NCBI RefSeq assembly: GCF_002902685.1
Contig: NZ_PPRN01000030.1
Span: forward strand, 1-48,234
Length of the DNA stretch: 48,234 nt
Origin: Staphylococcus pettenkoferi
GTDB taxonomy: Bacteria > Bacillota > Bacilli > Staphylococcales > Staphylococcaceae
Reading direction: 5' to 3'
Positions 1 to 8,928 of the stretch are shown here, piece by piece (within the stretch, counting starts at the first letter, position 1; each line of letters starts with the position of its first letter). Position numbers and translations under genes: made by a program. The notes under the pieces were generated by a model that was given only the letters and a program-made list of their open reading frames with translations, did not search any database and was not told the origin of the DNA.

Positions 1-68
1 ATTATATTCCAATGGATCGCTTTTAATGTTAATGTGAAAGTGATTACATATTGAGGAGGACTTAGTTC

Positions 69-674
69 ATGGAGAATTCGAAATTACCCTTTGCCGATCA
101 TTTCGCTAAGTTAAGAGAGCATCCGAAGTGGTTGGTTAAGTTAATCGCTTTCTTAATTATTTCATTTTTTGTAAGTTGGCTTCACTTTATCGCTATCGAT
201 CAGACTAAATTACTTAAAAAAAATGATGCTGGTCAACAAGCCATAGATGCCTATAATCAATTCAAATGGCCTATGATCATTGGTGGAGCGATAGGTAACT
301 TTATTTTGCTTATATTAATTGCTTTCTTAATCTTTTTAGTAATTTCTAAAATTATGAAATCTGATGTCTCAGCTTTAAGTATTTTTTCTGCATCACTTTC
401 TTATAACATTATTGTTTATACTTTCGTGCTTATAGTTTTCGCAATTCAAGCAATTGCAGGAATTGATTTGGGCGAGTATAATATAGCAAGTCTCAACATA
501 TTTGATAAAGGTAACGGTTTCTTGGAGGCAATCAATTTACAATATTTCTTATCTGCTTATGTAATTGGTTTATATTATTACTTTACTGCTAAACTTTCTA
601 AAAAATCAGCAGTTATTTGGGCTATTGTTGCATTGATAGTTCTTATTGCAATAGGAATGATGAATGCAGGTTAA
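69..674 (+). CDS. Yip1-family integral membrane protein
   Basis: This is a 201-residue, very hydrophobic protein with about five membrane segments (roughly residues 22-43, 68-92, 100-130, 157-175 and 180-200). The charged N-terminal stretch followed by a C-terminal helix bundle resembles small bacterial Yip1-domain proteins, whose biochemical role is not established. The start is supported by GAGGAGG about eight bases upstream of the ATG. The gene stands alone and is followed by a good terminator. No catalytic motif is visible, so the family name rests on overall hydropathy and general resemblance only. An unrelated small membrane protein remains possible. Confidence 0.7.
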   Translation: MENSKLPFADHFAKLREHPKWLVKLIAFLIISFFVSWLHFIAIDQTKLLKKNDAGQQAIDAYNQFKWPMIIGGAIGNFILLILIAFLIFLVISKIMKSDVSALSIFSASLSYNIIVYTFVLIVFAIQAIAGIDLGEYNIASLNIFDKGNGFLEAINLQYFLSAYVIGLYYYFTAKLSKKSAVIWAIVALIVLIAIGMMNAG

Positions 675-716
675 GGAATGTAATCAAGAAACGATACAAA
701 ATCAATAGAAATATCT

Positions 717-756
717 AACGGTCAGTGATTATAAATTGCTGACCGTTATTTTTGTA
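717..756 (+). terminator. Intrinsic terminator of the Yip1-family gene
   Basis: The arms AACGGTCAG and CTGACCGTT flank a loop of about twelve bases and are followed by ATTTTTGT. It lies 43 bases after the stop codon. Confidence 0.8.
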
Positions 757-834
757 GCACTTAATATTACAGTCTGTCTTAACATAATCGAGTCTACTTA
801 TACACCCTGGGATTTATAATTAGTTCAAAAGCAA

Positions 835-880
835 TAAAAAAGACTTGTTTCCTAATCATCTAGGAACAAGCCTTTAAAAT
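835..880 (-). terminator. Intrinsic terminator downstream of the M48 protease gene
   Basis: On the minus strand an arm of AAGGCTTGTTCCT pairs with AGGAAACAAGTCTT and is followed by TTTTTATT. It lies about 100 bases beyond the protease stop codon. The rest of 757-980 holds no gene that I can see. Confidence 0.75.
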
Positions 881-980
881 TACCTACTTAACCTCAGCAC
901 AACTTTAGAGGATGTTCAGTAAAAATTTGATGCTCTAGTTTCTTTCGATTTCATACTTTTTTAACCGGAAATCTATACCT

Positions 981-1736
981 CTAACTCTTTCCCTCATCTT
1001 CAATCGCAATACCTAAATTCTTTAAACGCTCATTTACACTAGGATGAGAAGATAAGGCGCCTCGTTTTTTATTGTTAATGGGTCCTAATTTAACTAATTG
1101 ATGAAATGCATTCTCGATATCCTCTTTATCAACGTATTTAGCTCCGTAAGTATCACATTTCAACTCGATATGTCTTTTATACTTAAAAGAGCCTGCTAAA
1201 CCTGAAAGGTAAATTATAACGAATAGCACAAAGACAGCAGTAATAGCTATAGCGTTATTAGGTAATGAGAAGATATCCAATAATATTGAAACAATGAATG
1301 GCACTAATGCAATAGCACTCAAAGAAGCTAACTGCATTTTTAAAGGGTCATTATCTCTGATATGACTATACTCATGCATGATAAAAAAGCGCAACTCTTC
1401 GTCCGAAAGTTGATCAAGAATACGATTATCGATGATTATTGAAGATCTTCTTCTCTTTAAAGCGAATAAATTAGCTTTGTATGGCACATCTGCAGATAAA
1501 ATATCGATTTCTTCACCCTTTAATTCAGGCACAGTTCTTTGAATAAATTCACTACTCACCTTTTTCTTATTCGAGAAAATGATGTCTATATGTGGTTTTA
1601 CAAATGCGTAGACGAATAGCCCAATAGCAAATAAAAAGATAAATCTCATTTGCGCATCGTTAATAAAAGATAAATGGACAATTCCAAACTTAAACAAAAT
1701 AGCAATAATTAACAGTATTAACGAAACAATTCTCAT
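981..1736 (-). CDS. M48-family membrane zinc metalloprotease
   Basis: The 251-residue protein has two N-terminal membrane segments (about 1-20 and 30-46), then a zinc-binding HEYSH motif at 121-125. Two further membrane segments follow (about 140-158 and 164-184), then an acidic region ELKCDTYGAKYV from 191 that should supply the third zinc ligand. This order is that of HtpX/BlaR1-like M48 peptidases, which cleave membrane or cell-surface proteins. It is shorter than classical HtpX, so I do not use that symbol. The ATG is preceded by AAAGGGAT, a moderate ribosome site. The gene is monocistronic with its own terminator. The substrate is unknown. Confidence 0.8.
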   Translation of the reverse strand: MRIVSLILLIIAILFKFGIVHLSFINDAQMRFIFLFAIGLFVYAFVKPHIDIIFSNKKKVSSEFIQRTVPELKGEEIDILSADVPYKANLFALKRRRSSIIIDNRILDQLSDEELRFFIMHEYSHIRDNDPLKMQLASLSAIALVPFIVSILLDIFSLPNNAIAITAVFVLFVIIYLSGLAGSFKYKRHIELKCDTYGAKYVDKEDIENAFHQLVKLGPINNKKRGALSSHPSVNERLKNLGIAIEDEGKS

Positions 1737-1829
1737 TAATCACAAAATCCCTTTATTAAAGTATTGAAGAAGGTTGAAATTAGTATTTCTTTCATACACC
1801 AGTTCATTCTCTACATTCCTATTTCAACC

Positions 1830-2786
1830 TTATTTCTCTTCAGCCAACTTTTCATAGAAATACTGCGCCACGACAATATCCACAATCGCAAGTCCTACTG
1901 ATTTAAAGACCGTTACTTCATCATCATTGTCACGTCCTGTAAGTTCGCCACTCACAATACGACCAAGTTCTCCGTAAAGATCCGCTTCATCAAATTTTCC
2001 AGCTTTCATTGCTTCAATAAAGTCGCCTGTCTCTTCTAGCGCAGCGTTTTTAGACTCTACAGCCACTTTATCAGCGTGAGCTAAGGCATCACTTGGAAGT
2101 TCTTGCATATCTGGTTTGAACGAACCTACCGCATTTAAGTGAACGCCGGCATCTAATTTCCCTTCAAATACAGGCTTAGGCGAGTTCGTTGCTGTGACTA
2201 CGACGTCAGCGCCTTTCATCGCGTCGTTCACATCTTCAAACACTTCTGTTTCAAGATAGTCGAAACGTGCTTTTATTTCATCCGCAAAACGCACTGCTTT
2301 CTCATACGTACGGTTGAAGAATTGAATGCGCTTGATATCGCGAACTGCAAGCACCGCTTCAATCAATCCTTCTGCTTGCTCACCTGTTCCAATGACGCAC
2401 AACGTGTCAGCATCTTCGCGCGCCATGTACTGCGTTGCGACACCTGAGATCGCGCCAGTTCTGATTTTAGTTAAAAATGCCCCATCGAGTACAGCGAGGG
2501 TTTCACCAGTTTCATGATCTGTCAGCATTACGGAACCCTCAATTGTTTGCTTACCACGTTGTGGATTGCCCGGTACGAAACTGACAATCTTCACACCTGT
2601 TACCTGTAATTCATCACAAATTGCTGGCATGACTAAATAACGGTTATCGTCGTTAAACGGTAATGTGTAACGAAGAGGCGTCTCAGTCTTTCCTTCTGAG
2701 TAGGCTTGTAACGCTTGTCCTGTCACCTTTACGACTTCTTTCATATCCATAACGTCACGTTGGTCTTGTGCACTAATATATCTCAT
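1830..2786 (-). CDS. Ornithine cyclodeaminase / mu-crystallin family dehydrogenase
   Basis: The 318-residue protein has the two-part layout of this family: a catalytic and dimerisation part built from both ends, and a central Rossmann fold. The nucleotide-binding motif GTGEQA is at 133-138, a typical segment TKIRTGAISGVAT lies at about 106-118, and VTVFKSVGLAIVD is near the C-terminus. Members use NAD(P) for ornithine or lysine cyclodeamination, alanine dehydrogenation or reduction of cyclic imino acids. The sequence alone does not pick among these. No partner gene adjoins it: the M48 gene lies downstream and a regulator lies upstream across a 325-base gap. The ATG has AAGGGAG upstream. Confidence 0.82.
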   Translation of the reverse strand: MRYISAQDQRDVMDMKEVVKVTGQALQAYSEGKTETPLRYTLPFNDDNRYLVMPAICDELQVTGVKIVSFVPGNPQRGKQTIEGSVMLTDHETGETLAVLDGAFLTKIRTGAISGVATQYMAREDADTLCVIGTGEQAEGLIEAVLAVRDIKRIQFFNRTYEKAVRFADEIKARFDYLETEVFEDVNDAMKGADVVVTATNSPKPVFEGKLDAGVHLNAVGSFKPDMQELPSDALAHADKVAVESKNAALEETGDFIEAMKAGKFDEADLYGELGRIVSGELTGRDNDDEVTVFKSVGLAIVDIVVAQYFYEKLAEEK

Positions 2787-3111
2787 CGCTTTCGCTCCCT
2801 TTCTTCTTAAATTCTATGTATGAGCACTTTTAGCTCTTAGTATAGGTAAAATTAATGTTCATTGGAACTTCGTCTTTTAAAGCACCTACAAAGTCCATAT
2901 ATTCACTACTTCACTTACTGATATCCTACCCTGAAACAGAAGTGATTTAACTCATCTTTATGATAACAAATTGACATAAATTAAGCTGAAGTATGACTGT
3001 AATCACACTCCAGCTCGCTATTATACTCATAATCATTTTTTAAACGCGTGCCTTCCTATTATAAAGTGCGCTCAACTTTTAAAGAACGCTCAACACTTTT
3101 ACATAGAGCAA
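2787..3111. other. Gene-free stretch between the dehydrogenase and the TetR gene
   Basis: I see no coding region here. It contains a possible minus-strand -10 (TATACT near 2840) for the dehydrogenase gene, with only a poor -35, and the hairpin listed separately at 2984-3015. Confidence 0.5.
2984..3015 (-). terminator. Probable terminator of the DUF3147-TetR operon
   Basis: On the minus strand AGCTGGAGTGTGA pairs imperfectly with TCATACTTCAGCT across a six-base loop. The following tract TAATTTATG is only moderately T-rich. It lies about 100 bases after the tetR stop codon. Confidence 0.5.
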
Positions 3112-3663
3112 CTACTGTTGATGATAAAGTTCGTACATTCTCAATATTAATCGCAATATTTTATCAATATAAGCCTCATCTAATACTTCAGGCTTAATAA
3201 TCAAATTGAAATAGATCGGCGAGAAGATTAAATCTATAAACAAATCTTCATCGTCTATCGTCGTATATGTCTCAATAATATCTTTCAACACGCTACGTTT
3301 CTCGCTAAAGTATGCCTCCATGAAACGCATCTTGGCCTCTTTATGATACTGATTGATCAAGATTTCCATCACTGCAATGCCTAAATTGGATTTATAGATG
3401 TGCATGACGTGAATGAGAAACTGATACAAATCGTCATACAAACTCACAGGATGGGGTTTGTAGGTCTCGGTCTGTTCGAGAAACATATCGATGATGATAA
3501 AGGATTTGTCAGACCAACGTCGATAAATCGTCGTCTTCGATACACCGGACTGATTCGCAATTTGATCAACGGTCATATCATGATAATGTTGTTTACTTAA
3601 AATATCGTCTATTGCGTTAAATACTTTCTGATTAACCGTGGGATCTTTGGGTCTCCCTGCCAT
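3112..3663 (-). CDS. TetR/AcrR-family transcriptional regulator
   Basis: This 183-residue protein carries an N-terminal TetR helix-turn-helix at about residues 7-55 (TVDQIANQSGVSKTTIYRRWSDK covers the recognition region) and an alpha-helical C-terminal sensor domain of unknown ligand. I chose the ATG at 3663 because GAGGTG lies six bases upstream. A GTG three codons earlier overlaps that ribosome site. The gene starts inside the last 32 bases of the upstream DUF3147 gene, so it is translationally linked to it. A near-perfect palindrome in the operon promoter (4430-4445) is a good candidate for its own operator, which would make it an autorepressor. Confidence 0.88.
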   Translation of the reverse strand: MAGRPKDPTVNQKVFNAIDDILSKQHYHDMTVDQIANQSGVSKTTIYRRWSDKSFIIIDMFLEQTETYKPHPVSLYDDLYQFLIHVMHIYKSNLGIAVMEILINQYHKEAKMRFMEAYFSEKRSVLKDIIETYTTIDDEDLFIDLIFSPIYFNLIIKPEVLDEAYIDKILRLILRMYELYHQQ

Positions 3664-4030
3664 GTGCGCCACCTCTTCTATGTGCTATCAACTCGACTAG
3701 CTCAAACACAATCATTGCAGTGACAAACCATGCGATAAATCCAACGATGATGCTTAATAACCACATTCCTGTATAAGTTAACATGATCCATGTCACTAAT
3801 ATATTGGCTAGTACACCTATCATACCAAAGACTGCGCCACGACTCACGTGCATCGCTACTTTGTCGCCGAATTCGTATCCAGAGAGATACATCGATACGA
3901 GATAAACTGCGGGGAACGTTGCGAAGATCCCTCCAAACTCTCTCCAAGGTATGACCATAGATATAATGTAACTTAAGGCTACTGCTGCGCCGCCGAGTAC
4001 AAATTTAATGACGAGTGATTTCACTGACAT
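3632..4030 (-). CDS. DUF3147-family small membrane protein, second of a pair
   Basis: The 132-residue protein has about four membrane helices with a glycine-rich first helix (KFVLGGAAVALSYI) and the pattern GGIFATFPAVYL shared with its upstream neighbour. Paired short DUF3147 proteins presumably assemble together in the membrane, but their function is unknown. The C-terminal tail is basic (HRRGGAHGRETQRSHG), and its coding end overlaps the start of tetR by 32 bases. AAGGAGAG lies just upstream of the ATG. The spacing of nine bases from the upstream paralogue indicates one transcript. Confidence 0.75.
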   Translation of the reverse strand: MSVKSLVIKFVLGGAAVALSYIISMVIPWREFGGIFATFPAVYLVSMYLSGYEFGDKVAMHVSRGAVFGMIGVLANILVTWIMLTYTGMWLLSIIVGFIAWFVTAMIVFELVELIAHRRGGAHGRETQRSHG

Positions 4031-4039
4031 TCGCTCTCC

Positions 4040-4402
4040 TTACATTAAATGTTTGATTCCGAAAAATGCACAAGATAATACGAGCCAAAATAAGACTGCA
4101 AACACGGTTCCGCGTTGGAAGCCTTTATTCTTAATATAATAGGCCGTCACAAATACCGTAACAATACATGCAACAATACCTAGAATCGCTCCTGAACTTA
4201 AGTGAATCGACATGTTGACGAGCGTTTGTCCTCGATGGTCAATCGCAAGCGCAATCACTGCTGCGAGATAAACTGCCGGCATTGTCGCAATAATGCCACC
4301 GATCTTACCTCCAACTTTCTTCGCGAGCACTGATGCGGCCGCTACGGCAAGCCCACCTATTAGAAATCTCAAGATTAAACTAACGAGTGATATGCCAAAC
4401 AT
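4040..4402 (-). CDS. DUF3147-family small membrane protein, first of a pair
   Basis: This 120-residue protein has about four membrane helices. Its N-terminal half aligns by eye with the next gene: a first helix rich in Gly and Ala, then KKVGGKIGGIIATMPAVYLAA. It is the promoter-proximal gene of a three-gene operon ending in a TetR regulator, so expression is probably inducible by a compound sensed by that regulator. A role in small-molecule transport or membrane protection is inference from this context only. The ATG follows AAGAAGGATG at reasonable spacing. Confidence 0.75.
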   Translation of the reverse strand: MFGISLVSLILRFLIGGLAVAAASVLAKKVGGKIGGIIATMPAVYLAAVIALAIDHRGQTLVNMSIHLSSGAILGIVACIVTVFVTAYYIKNKGFQRGTVFAVLFWLVLSCAFFGIKHLM

Positions 4403-4422
4403 CTTACATCCTTCTTCCTTCT

Positions 4423-4445
4423 ATTATAAAACGATACGTTTCGTT
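4423..4445 (-). promoter_or_regulatory. Promoter -10 and candidate TetR operator
   Basis: On the minus strand a perfect TATAAT (4423-4428) lies immediately downstream of the 16-bp near-palindrome AACGATACGTTTCGTT (4430-4445), which differs from its reverse complement at two positions. The operator fills the space between -35 and -10 of the DUF3147-tetR operon, the usual arrangement for TetR autorepression. The -35 is poor. Confidence 0.6.
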
Positions 4446-4745
4446 CACTAATTATCATAACGCCGTCACGGTAGGATGTAAATAGTTAATTTAATGTAAG
4501 GGCTTTCTTAATGAGGAAGGCGGACATTTATACTTGTGTTGTCTTTATCCCCTAGCATTCATAAATATAAAAACCCTTATGAAGACAACTCTCTACTGCG
4601 CTTCTTAAATTATTTTACGGGAGTTGATGTACGATCATCGAGTTAATTAATGTGAAGAGAACAAAGTGGACAAAGCCGAATTACAAAGTCCACGTTGTAG
4701 ATGCAGCACCGCGAAAACAACAACTTCTTCTTGTCCTGCCACCGA
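4446..4745. other. Gene-free stretch upstream of the DUF3147 operon
   Basis: I find no open reading frame of note. One hairpin, GTGGAC...GTCCAC at about 4666-4693, is present without a T-run. The rest shows nothing that I can interpret. Confidence 0.4.
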
Positions 4746-4787
4746 AAAAGAACCTAATGACAAGCCTCAGCCCGCATTAGGTTCTCC
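4746..4787 (-). terminator. Terminator of the GNAT gene
   Basis: On the minus strand GAACCTAATG pairs with CATTAGGTTC across a long G-rich loop and is followed by TTTTTC. It lies directly after the acetyltransferase stop codon. Confidence 0.75.
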
Positions 4788-4801
4788 AACTTCACATCAT
4801 C

Positions 4802-5308
4802 TTATGCAATTTCAATAATAAAGCGACGCACCTCAGTACCGTCTTCCATCACGCTCGGCTCGATTTCTTCGCCACCATTCTTCTCGATGACTTTAGCCGA
4901 TGACGTATTCGACTTCTCGCAAGTCACCAACGCCTCTTTAACATCGATACGTGATAGATAATCTAGCGCTTTTTTCAAGATCTTGCTTCCATAGCCTTGA
5001 CCGCGATAACTGCGCCGCACGCCATAGCCAACATGACCGCCCACTTTCTTCAATTTGTGGTTTAAGTCATGACGAATATTTGCCGCACCGATGATTGTTC
5101 CTTCAACGATGAGGAAGTATGTTGTATTATCGATACTTTCGTCATGCGACTTATTCGCTTCGAGTGACTTCACAAGGTCTTCGAAGTCATCGTATTTCAC
5201 GATGTCCGTTACACGTGGGACAACGAGTTCGTCATTATCGATCCATTCTTTAATATATTCACAATAACGTTCTTCATCCGCCATGGTTAATTCTCTAAAT
5301 TCAGCCAT
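4802..5308 (-). CDS. GNAT-family N-acetyltransferase
   Basis: The 168-residue protein shows the acetyl-CoA-binding signature RRSYRGQGYGSKIL at about 108-121 (pattern Q/RxxGxG). A beta strand before it, GHVGYGVR, and a later segment, CEKSNTSSAKVIEKNGG, are typical of the GNAT fold. It would transfer an acetyl group to an amine of a small molecule or protein, but the acceptor cannot be read from sequence. The ATG follows AGAGGGGTG. The gene is isolated between two gene-free stretches and has its own terminator. Confidence 0.85.
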   Translation of the reverse strand: MAEFRELTMADEERYCEYIKEWIDNDELVVPRVTDIVKYDDFEDLVKSLEANKSHDESIDNTTYFLIVEGTIIGAANIRHDLNHKLKKVGGHVGYGVRRSYRGQGYGSKILKKALDYLSRIDVKEALVTCEKSNTSSAKVIEKNGGEEIEPSVMEDGTEVRRFIIEIA

Positions 5309-5671
5309 GTTGACACCCCTCTTTCTGCTAAGTCGTTATGAAATTTTTATTTTCATACAGCTCATTAATTCTAACGAACTCATCTTAAGACTTTCTTAGG
5401 TAAAATGCAACCCCTTTATTTGACTTGATGAGCATAAAATTCCTCACGATGATAAAAGTAATACTGCGCATCCTTTCATTTTCCATAACCATCGCAAAAA
5501 ATGATCAAATAAAAATATCGTTATAGGCAAACTATATAATGAATTAATATTGTGAAAAAAGGGTATATTTACTAATGAGAACAAATTAATTTGCTATGTA
5601 ATATACAAGAAAGATAGTCCACCTTACGATTCAACTCCAGAAAAGACAGAAAAGAATGGAGGTCGTTTACG
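5309..5671. other. Gene-free intergenic stretch with divergent start regions
   Basis: The GNAT gene and the downstream membrane-protein gene start from opposite sides of this stretch, so both promoters should lie here. A TATAAT occurs on the plus strand near 5536, but I see no convincing -35 partner. No other structure stands out. Confidence 0.4.
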
Positions 5672-6112
5672 ATGAATAGCAATAATTCAAAAATCATGTT
5701 TGTATTCTTTGGTATATTAGCATGGCTATCAACGATGTTTTTATTTATTCTACCTACATTAACGCCTTATCAAAAACATATTGAGAGTCAAAATGGTATT
5801 TCAGAAGGATGGCTGGTAGTGCTTCTAATTATTATTACCTTAGCCTACCTAGCAATTATAGGATTAGACTTAATTAATTCTTTCGCGACACAAGTACTTC
5901 AATTCGTCTTACTGGTACTTGTTGTCGTTTGTGCCTTACCGTTTATCACAGCATTTATCATTATTTCATTTATTATTGATATCAGTATCATGGAAATCTT
6001 TATTCCTATCCTTCTCGTTATCTTAACGATATTACTACACATTATTTGGGTCGTTATTCCATTTATGCAAAGTAAAGCGTTAAGAGAAGCACGAGATAAA
6101 ATGAAGCGCTAA
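5672..6112 (+). CDS. Unidentified four-helix membrane protein
   Basis: I do not recognise this 146-residue protein. It has four clear hydrophobic segments (about residues 9-28, 47-67, 72-110 possibly as two helices, and 112-135) and a short basic C-terminal tail (KALREARDKMKR). The extracellular or cytosolic loop after the first helix (PYQKHIESQNGISEG) is the only sizeable polar region. GGAGGT eleven bases upstream supports the ATG. It is monocistronic, converges with kbl and shares a hairpin with it. No function is proposed. Confidence 0.65.
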   Translation: MNSNNSKIMFVFFGILAWLSTMFLFILPTLTPYQKHIESQNGISEGWLVVLLIIITLAYLAIIGLDLINSFATQVLQFVLLVLVVVCALPFITAFIIISFIIDISIMEIFIPILLVILTILLHIIWVVIPFMQSKALREARDKMKR

Positions 6113-6127
6113 ATCAAAGCGCAACAA

Positions 6128-6160
6128 ATCCCCCGCTCGCTACAGATAGCGAACGGGGGA
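6128..6160. terminator. Shared hairpin between converging genes
   Basis: CCCCCGCTCGC and GCGAACGGGGG form a GC-rich stem with an eight-base loop between the membrane-protein gene and kbl. On the minus strand it is followed by ATTTGTTG, on the plus strand by ATGATTCATG. It probably terminates both, despite weak T-runs. Confidence 0.6.
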
Positions 6161-6186
6161 TGATTCATGTCTTTAACATTTGATAA

Positions 6187-7377
6187 TTATTTAATAATAC
6201 CGATGTCTTTTCCGATTTTTTCATAAGCAGCTAATGCTTTGTCTAACATTTCTTTCGTATGTGCTGCAGTAGGCATGTTACGTACACGTCCTGTACCGCG
6301 TGGCACTGTTGGGAAGACGATGGATTTCACGTAGATACCTTCATCTTTAAGACGTTTACTGAATTCTTGTGTATCTTTTTCATCACCAATAATAACTGGT
6401 GTGATTGGTGTTTCTGATTCACCAGTGTCGAAACCAAGTTTTTGTAAGCCTTCTTTAAGATATTTCGCATTATCCCAAAGTTTGTCGTGAAGCTCTGTTG
6501 ATGCCATAAGCTTTTTAACTGCAGTAGTAACCGCTTTCGTATCTCCAGGCGCAAGTGAAGTTGAGAATAAGAATGGACGAGATTGTGCTTTCAACCAATC
6601 GATGAGTTGTTGGCTACCTGCAACATAACCGCCGACAACACCAATCGCTTTAGATAATGTACCGATTTGGAAGTCGATCTTATCTTGTAAGCCGAAGTGC
6701 TTCACTGTACCAGCGCCGTTGCCCATAACACCTGAACCGTGCGCATCGTCAACGTAAGTGAGTAAGCCGTATTCTTCAGCGATTTCAACGATTTCTGGTA
6801 ACTTCGCAACGTCACCGTCCATGCTGAATACGCCGTCAGTGATGTACATTACTTTGTTGTACTCGCCTGATTCAACCGCTTCTTTCGCTTTCTTTCTTAA
6901 ATCATCCATATCAGAGTGGTTCACGCGGATAATCTTCGCTTTAGATAAGCGACAACCATCGATGATTGAAGCGTGGTTTAATTCATCTGATAGAATCGCA
7001 TCGTTTTTATTCATTACTGCAGAAATTGCTGCCATATTACAGTTGAAACCTGATTGGTATGCGATTGCTGCTTCTGTACCTTTGAATTCAGCAAGTGTTT
7101 GTTCAAGTTCGTCGTGGATGTCGAGTGTACCGTTGATTGAACGTACCGCACCAGCACCAACACCGCGGGTATCAATCGCTTCTTTAGCTGCAGCTTTCAA
7201 GTCTTCGTCTGTAGCTAAGCCTAAGTAGTTATTTGAAGATAGGTTGATATATTTCTTGCCGTCGATTTGAATTTCAGGACCGTTTGCCCCTTCAATCGTA
7301 TCAACCTCGTTGTATAAGCCGTTCTCCTTCAAGTAATTGAGATTTTCATCTAAGAAATCGTGTAGTGATTGTACCAC
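6187..7377 (-). CDS. kbl: Glycine C-acetyltransferase (2-amino-3-ketobutyrate CoA ligase)
   Basis: The 396-residue PLP enzyme interconverts 2-amino-3-ketobutyrate plus CoA and glycine plus acetyl-CoA, the second step of threonine breakdown. The PLP-binding lysine is K243 within [13 protein letters not shown], and the cofactor-contacting DDAHGSG is at 210-216, as in the alpha-oxoamine synthase family. The start is the GTG at 7377: AAAGGAGG lies seven bases upstream, and an overlapping upstream ATG is out of frame. The sequence closely matches the staphylococcal protein. No threonine dehydrogenase gene is present in the window. A catabolite-response-like box lies upstream, near its promoter. 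Confidence 0.95.
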   Translation of the reverse strand: MVQSLHDFLDENLNYLKENGLYNEVDTIEGANGPEIQIDGKKYINLSSNNYLGLATDEDLKAAAKEAIDTRGVGAGAVRSINGTLDIHDELEQTLAEFKGTEAAIAYQSGFNCNMAAISAVMNKNDAILSDELNHASIIDGCRLSKAKIIRVNHSDMDDLRKKAKEAVESGEYNKVMYITDGVFSMDGDVAKLPEIVEIAEEYGLLTYVDDAHGSGVMGNGAGTVKHFGLQDKIDFQIGTLSKAIGVVGGYVAGSQQLIDWLKAQSRPFLFSTSLAPGDTKAVTTAVKKLMASTELHDKLWDNAKYLKEGLQKLGFDTGESETPITPVIIGDEKDTQEFSKRLKDEGIYVKSIVFPTVPRGTGRVRNMPTAAHTKEMLDKALAAYEKIGKDIGIIK

Positions 7378-7472
7378 TCATAGTCCTCCTTTGTTATGTG
7401 TAACAAGCCATGAAAGTCGAGGCGCGAGATGATTCAACTCGCTGACCTTTCGTATGTTATACATGATATTAA

Positions 7473-7550
7473 ATCTAACCTCATCTTTATCATACCCTAT
7501 TTTATATTGAGTGAAAAGCGAATACGGTCATTTCAGAAAGCGCTTTTATC
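7473..7550 (-). promoter_or_regulatory. Candidate kbl promoter and cre-like box
   Basis: On the minus strand TTTTCA and TATGAT are separated by 17 bases upstream of kbl. Just upstream, AGAAAGCGCTTTTA (7535-7548) matches the CcpA cre consensus at 12 of 14 positions. Both assignments were made by eye. Confidence 0.45.
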
Positions 7551-7671
7551 ATGATAGCCTCGGTCTATTTTACATGTAACACTATCACAGTTAAAAGGCG
7601 GGGTCAGACCTTACTGCAGAGGCGCAAATCGTGTTATAATGAGGTGAAATTAAGTAAGGAGAAGGATAAAC

Positions 7672-8853
7672 ATGACAGATTGGTTCGAACTTGCACGCGA
7701 CTACGAAACGACAATGATACAAACGCGACGCTACTTACATCAATATCCAGAGTTATCATTTGAAGAATATCACACACACGAGTATATCTTGAGTAAGCTG
7801 CATGATTTGTCATGTGAAGTACAGCAGCCGGTGGGTCGCAATGGTATCGTAGCGACGTTCAGAGGCCATGGCGATGGTCCGACGATTGCTTTGCGCGCTG
7901 ATTTCGATGCGTTACCTATTGAAGAAGCAAGAGAATCTCATTACCAGTCTCGCAACAGTGGTGTGAGTCATGCATGTGGTCACGATGGTCATACGGCTAT
8001 TCTGCTTTCATTAGCTGAGATTCTAGAGGCACATAAAAACCAACTTAACGGTAATGTCGTGCTCATCTTCCAACATGGCGAAGAACTCATGCCAGGTGGT
8101 GCACAAGAAATGACCGAAGCCGGCTGTCTTGAGGGCATAGACCGTATTTATGGAAATCATTTATGGTCTGGCTATCCTACAGGTACGATCTATTCTCGCT
8201 CTGGTGCGATGATGGCTTCTCCTGATGAATTTAACATCGCAATTCACGGTCGTGGCGGGCATGGCGCTAAGCCTCACGAAACGATTGACCCTGTCGTTGT
8301 GATGGCGGAATTTATTCTCAGCGCACAGAAGATCGTGACACGTACGATTGACCCTGTGAAACATGCGGTGATTAGTTTCGGCATGGTTCAAGCTGGTTCG
8401 GCAGATAACGTGATTCCAGACTCTGCATATTGTCGTGGAACGGTTCGTGTATTTGATACAGACATCCAAGCGCATATTAAATATAAGATGGAGAAGCTAT
8501 TGCAAGGACTGGCAGTGGCCAATGATATTACGTATGACTTTGAATACATTAGAGGTTATCTCCCTGTGGATAACAACCACGAGTGCTATGAAACGATTAA
8601 ACACGCAGCACAAGATCTCAATTTGATTTATCATGATAGTGATTTGATGATGATTGGTGAGGACTTCTCTTACTATCAAACGGTGAAACCAGGTGGGTTC
8701 TTCTTGACTGGTTGCGGCAACGAGCAGAAAGATACGATGCATCCGCACCACAGTCCTTATTTCGATATCGATGAGGCAGCTTTGAAATATGCTTTAAGTA
8801 CTTTCTTAAAGATTCTTGATCTGGAAAATGTGTTCGAAGATGAGAAAGCGTAG
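7672..8853 (+). CDS. M20-family metal-dependent amidohydrolase
   Basis: This 393-residue protein belongs to the M20D peptidases, which hydrolyse N-acyl or N-carbamoyl amino acids or related amides. The metal-binding cluster HACGHDGH lies at residues 100-107, with C102 as the usual M20D cysteine ligand, and the acidic pair at 137-138 (HGEE) includes the expected catalytic glutamate. The dimerisation insert with GRGGHGAKPHETIDPV follows at about 195-210. AAGGAGA precedes the ATG, and an extended -10 (TGTTATAAT) lies about 25 bases further upstream. A strong terminator follows. The exact substrate cannot be read from sequence. Confidence 0.9.
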   Translation: MTDWFELARDYETTMIQTRRYLHQYPELSFEEYHTHEYILSKLHDLSCEVQQPVGRNGIVATFRGHGDGPTIALRADFDALPIEEARESHYQSRNSGVSHACGHDGHTAILLSLAEILEAHKNQLNGNVVLIFQHGEELMPGGAQEMTEAGCLEGIDRIYGNHLWSGYPTGTIYSRSGAMMASPDEFNIAIHGRGGHGAKPHETIDPVVVMAEFILSAQKIVTRTIDPVKHAVISFGMVQAGSADNVIPDSAYCRGTVRVFDTDIQAHIKYKMEKLLQGLAVANDITYDFEYIRGYLPVDNNHECYETIKHAAQDLNLIYHDSDLMMIGEDFSYYQTVKPGGFFLTGCGNEQKDTMHPHHSPYFDIDEAALKYALSTFLKILDLENVFEDEKA

Positions 8854-8875
8854 ATTTATACATTTATATTAATAA

Positions 8876-8928
8876 AGAAGTGGGATAACAAGATCTTAGT
8901 GATGTGCGTTATCTCACTCCTTTTTTAT
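8876..8928 (+). terminator. Terminator of the M20 amidohydrolase gene
   Basis: GTGGGATAAC pairs with GTTATCTCAC and is followed by a run of seven T residues after two C residues. It begins 23 bases after the stop codon. Confidence 0.8.

Noticed and set aside
4446..4745. Possible decayed gene upstream of the DUF3147 operon.
   Set aside because: No frame of useful length or recognisable peptide remains, so a pseudogene call cannot be supported.
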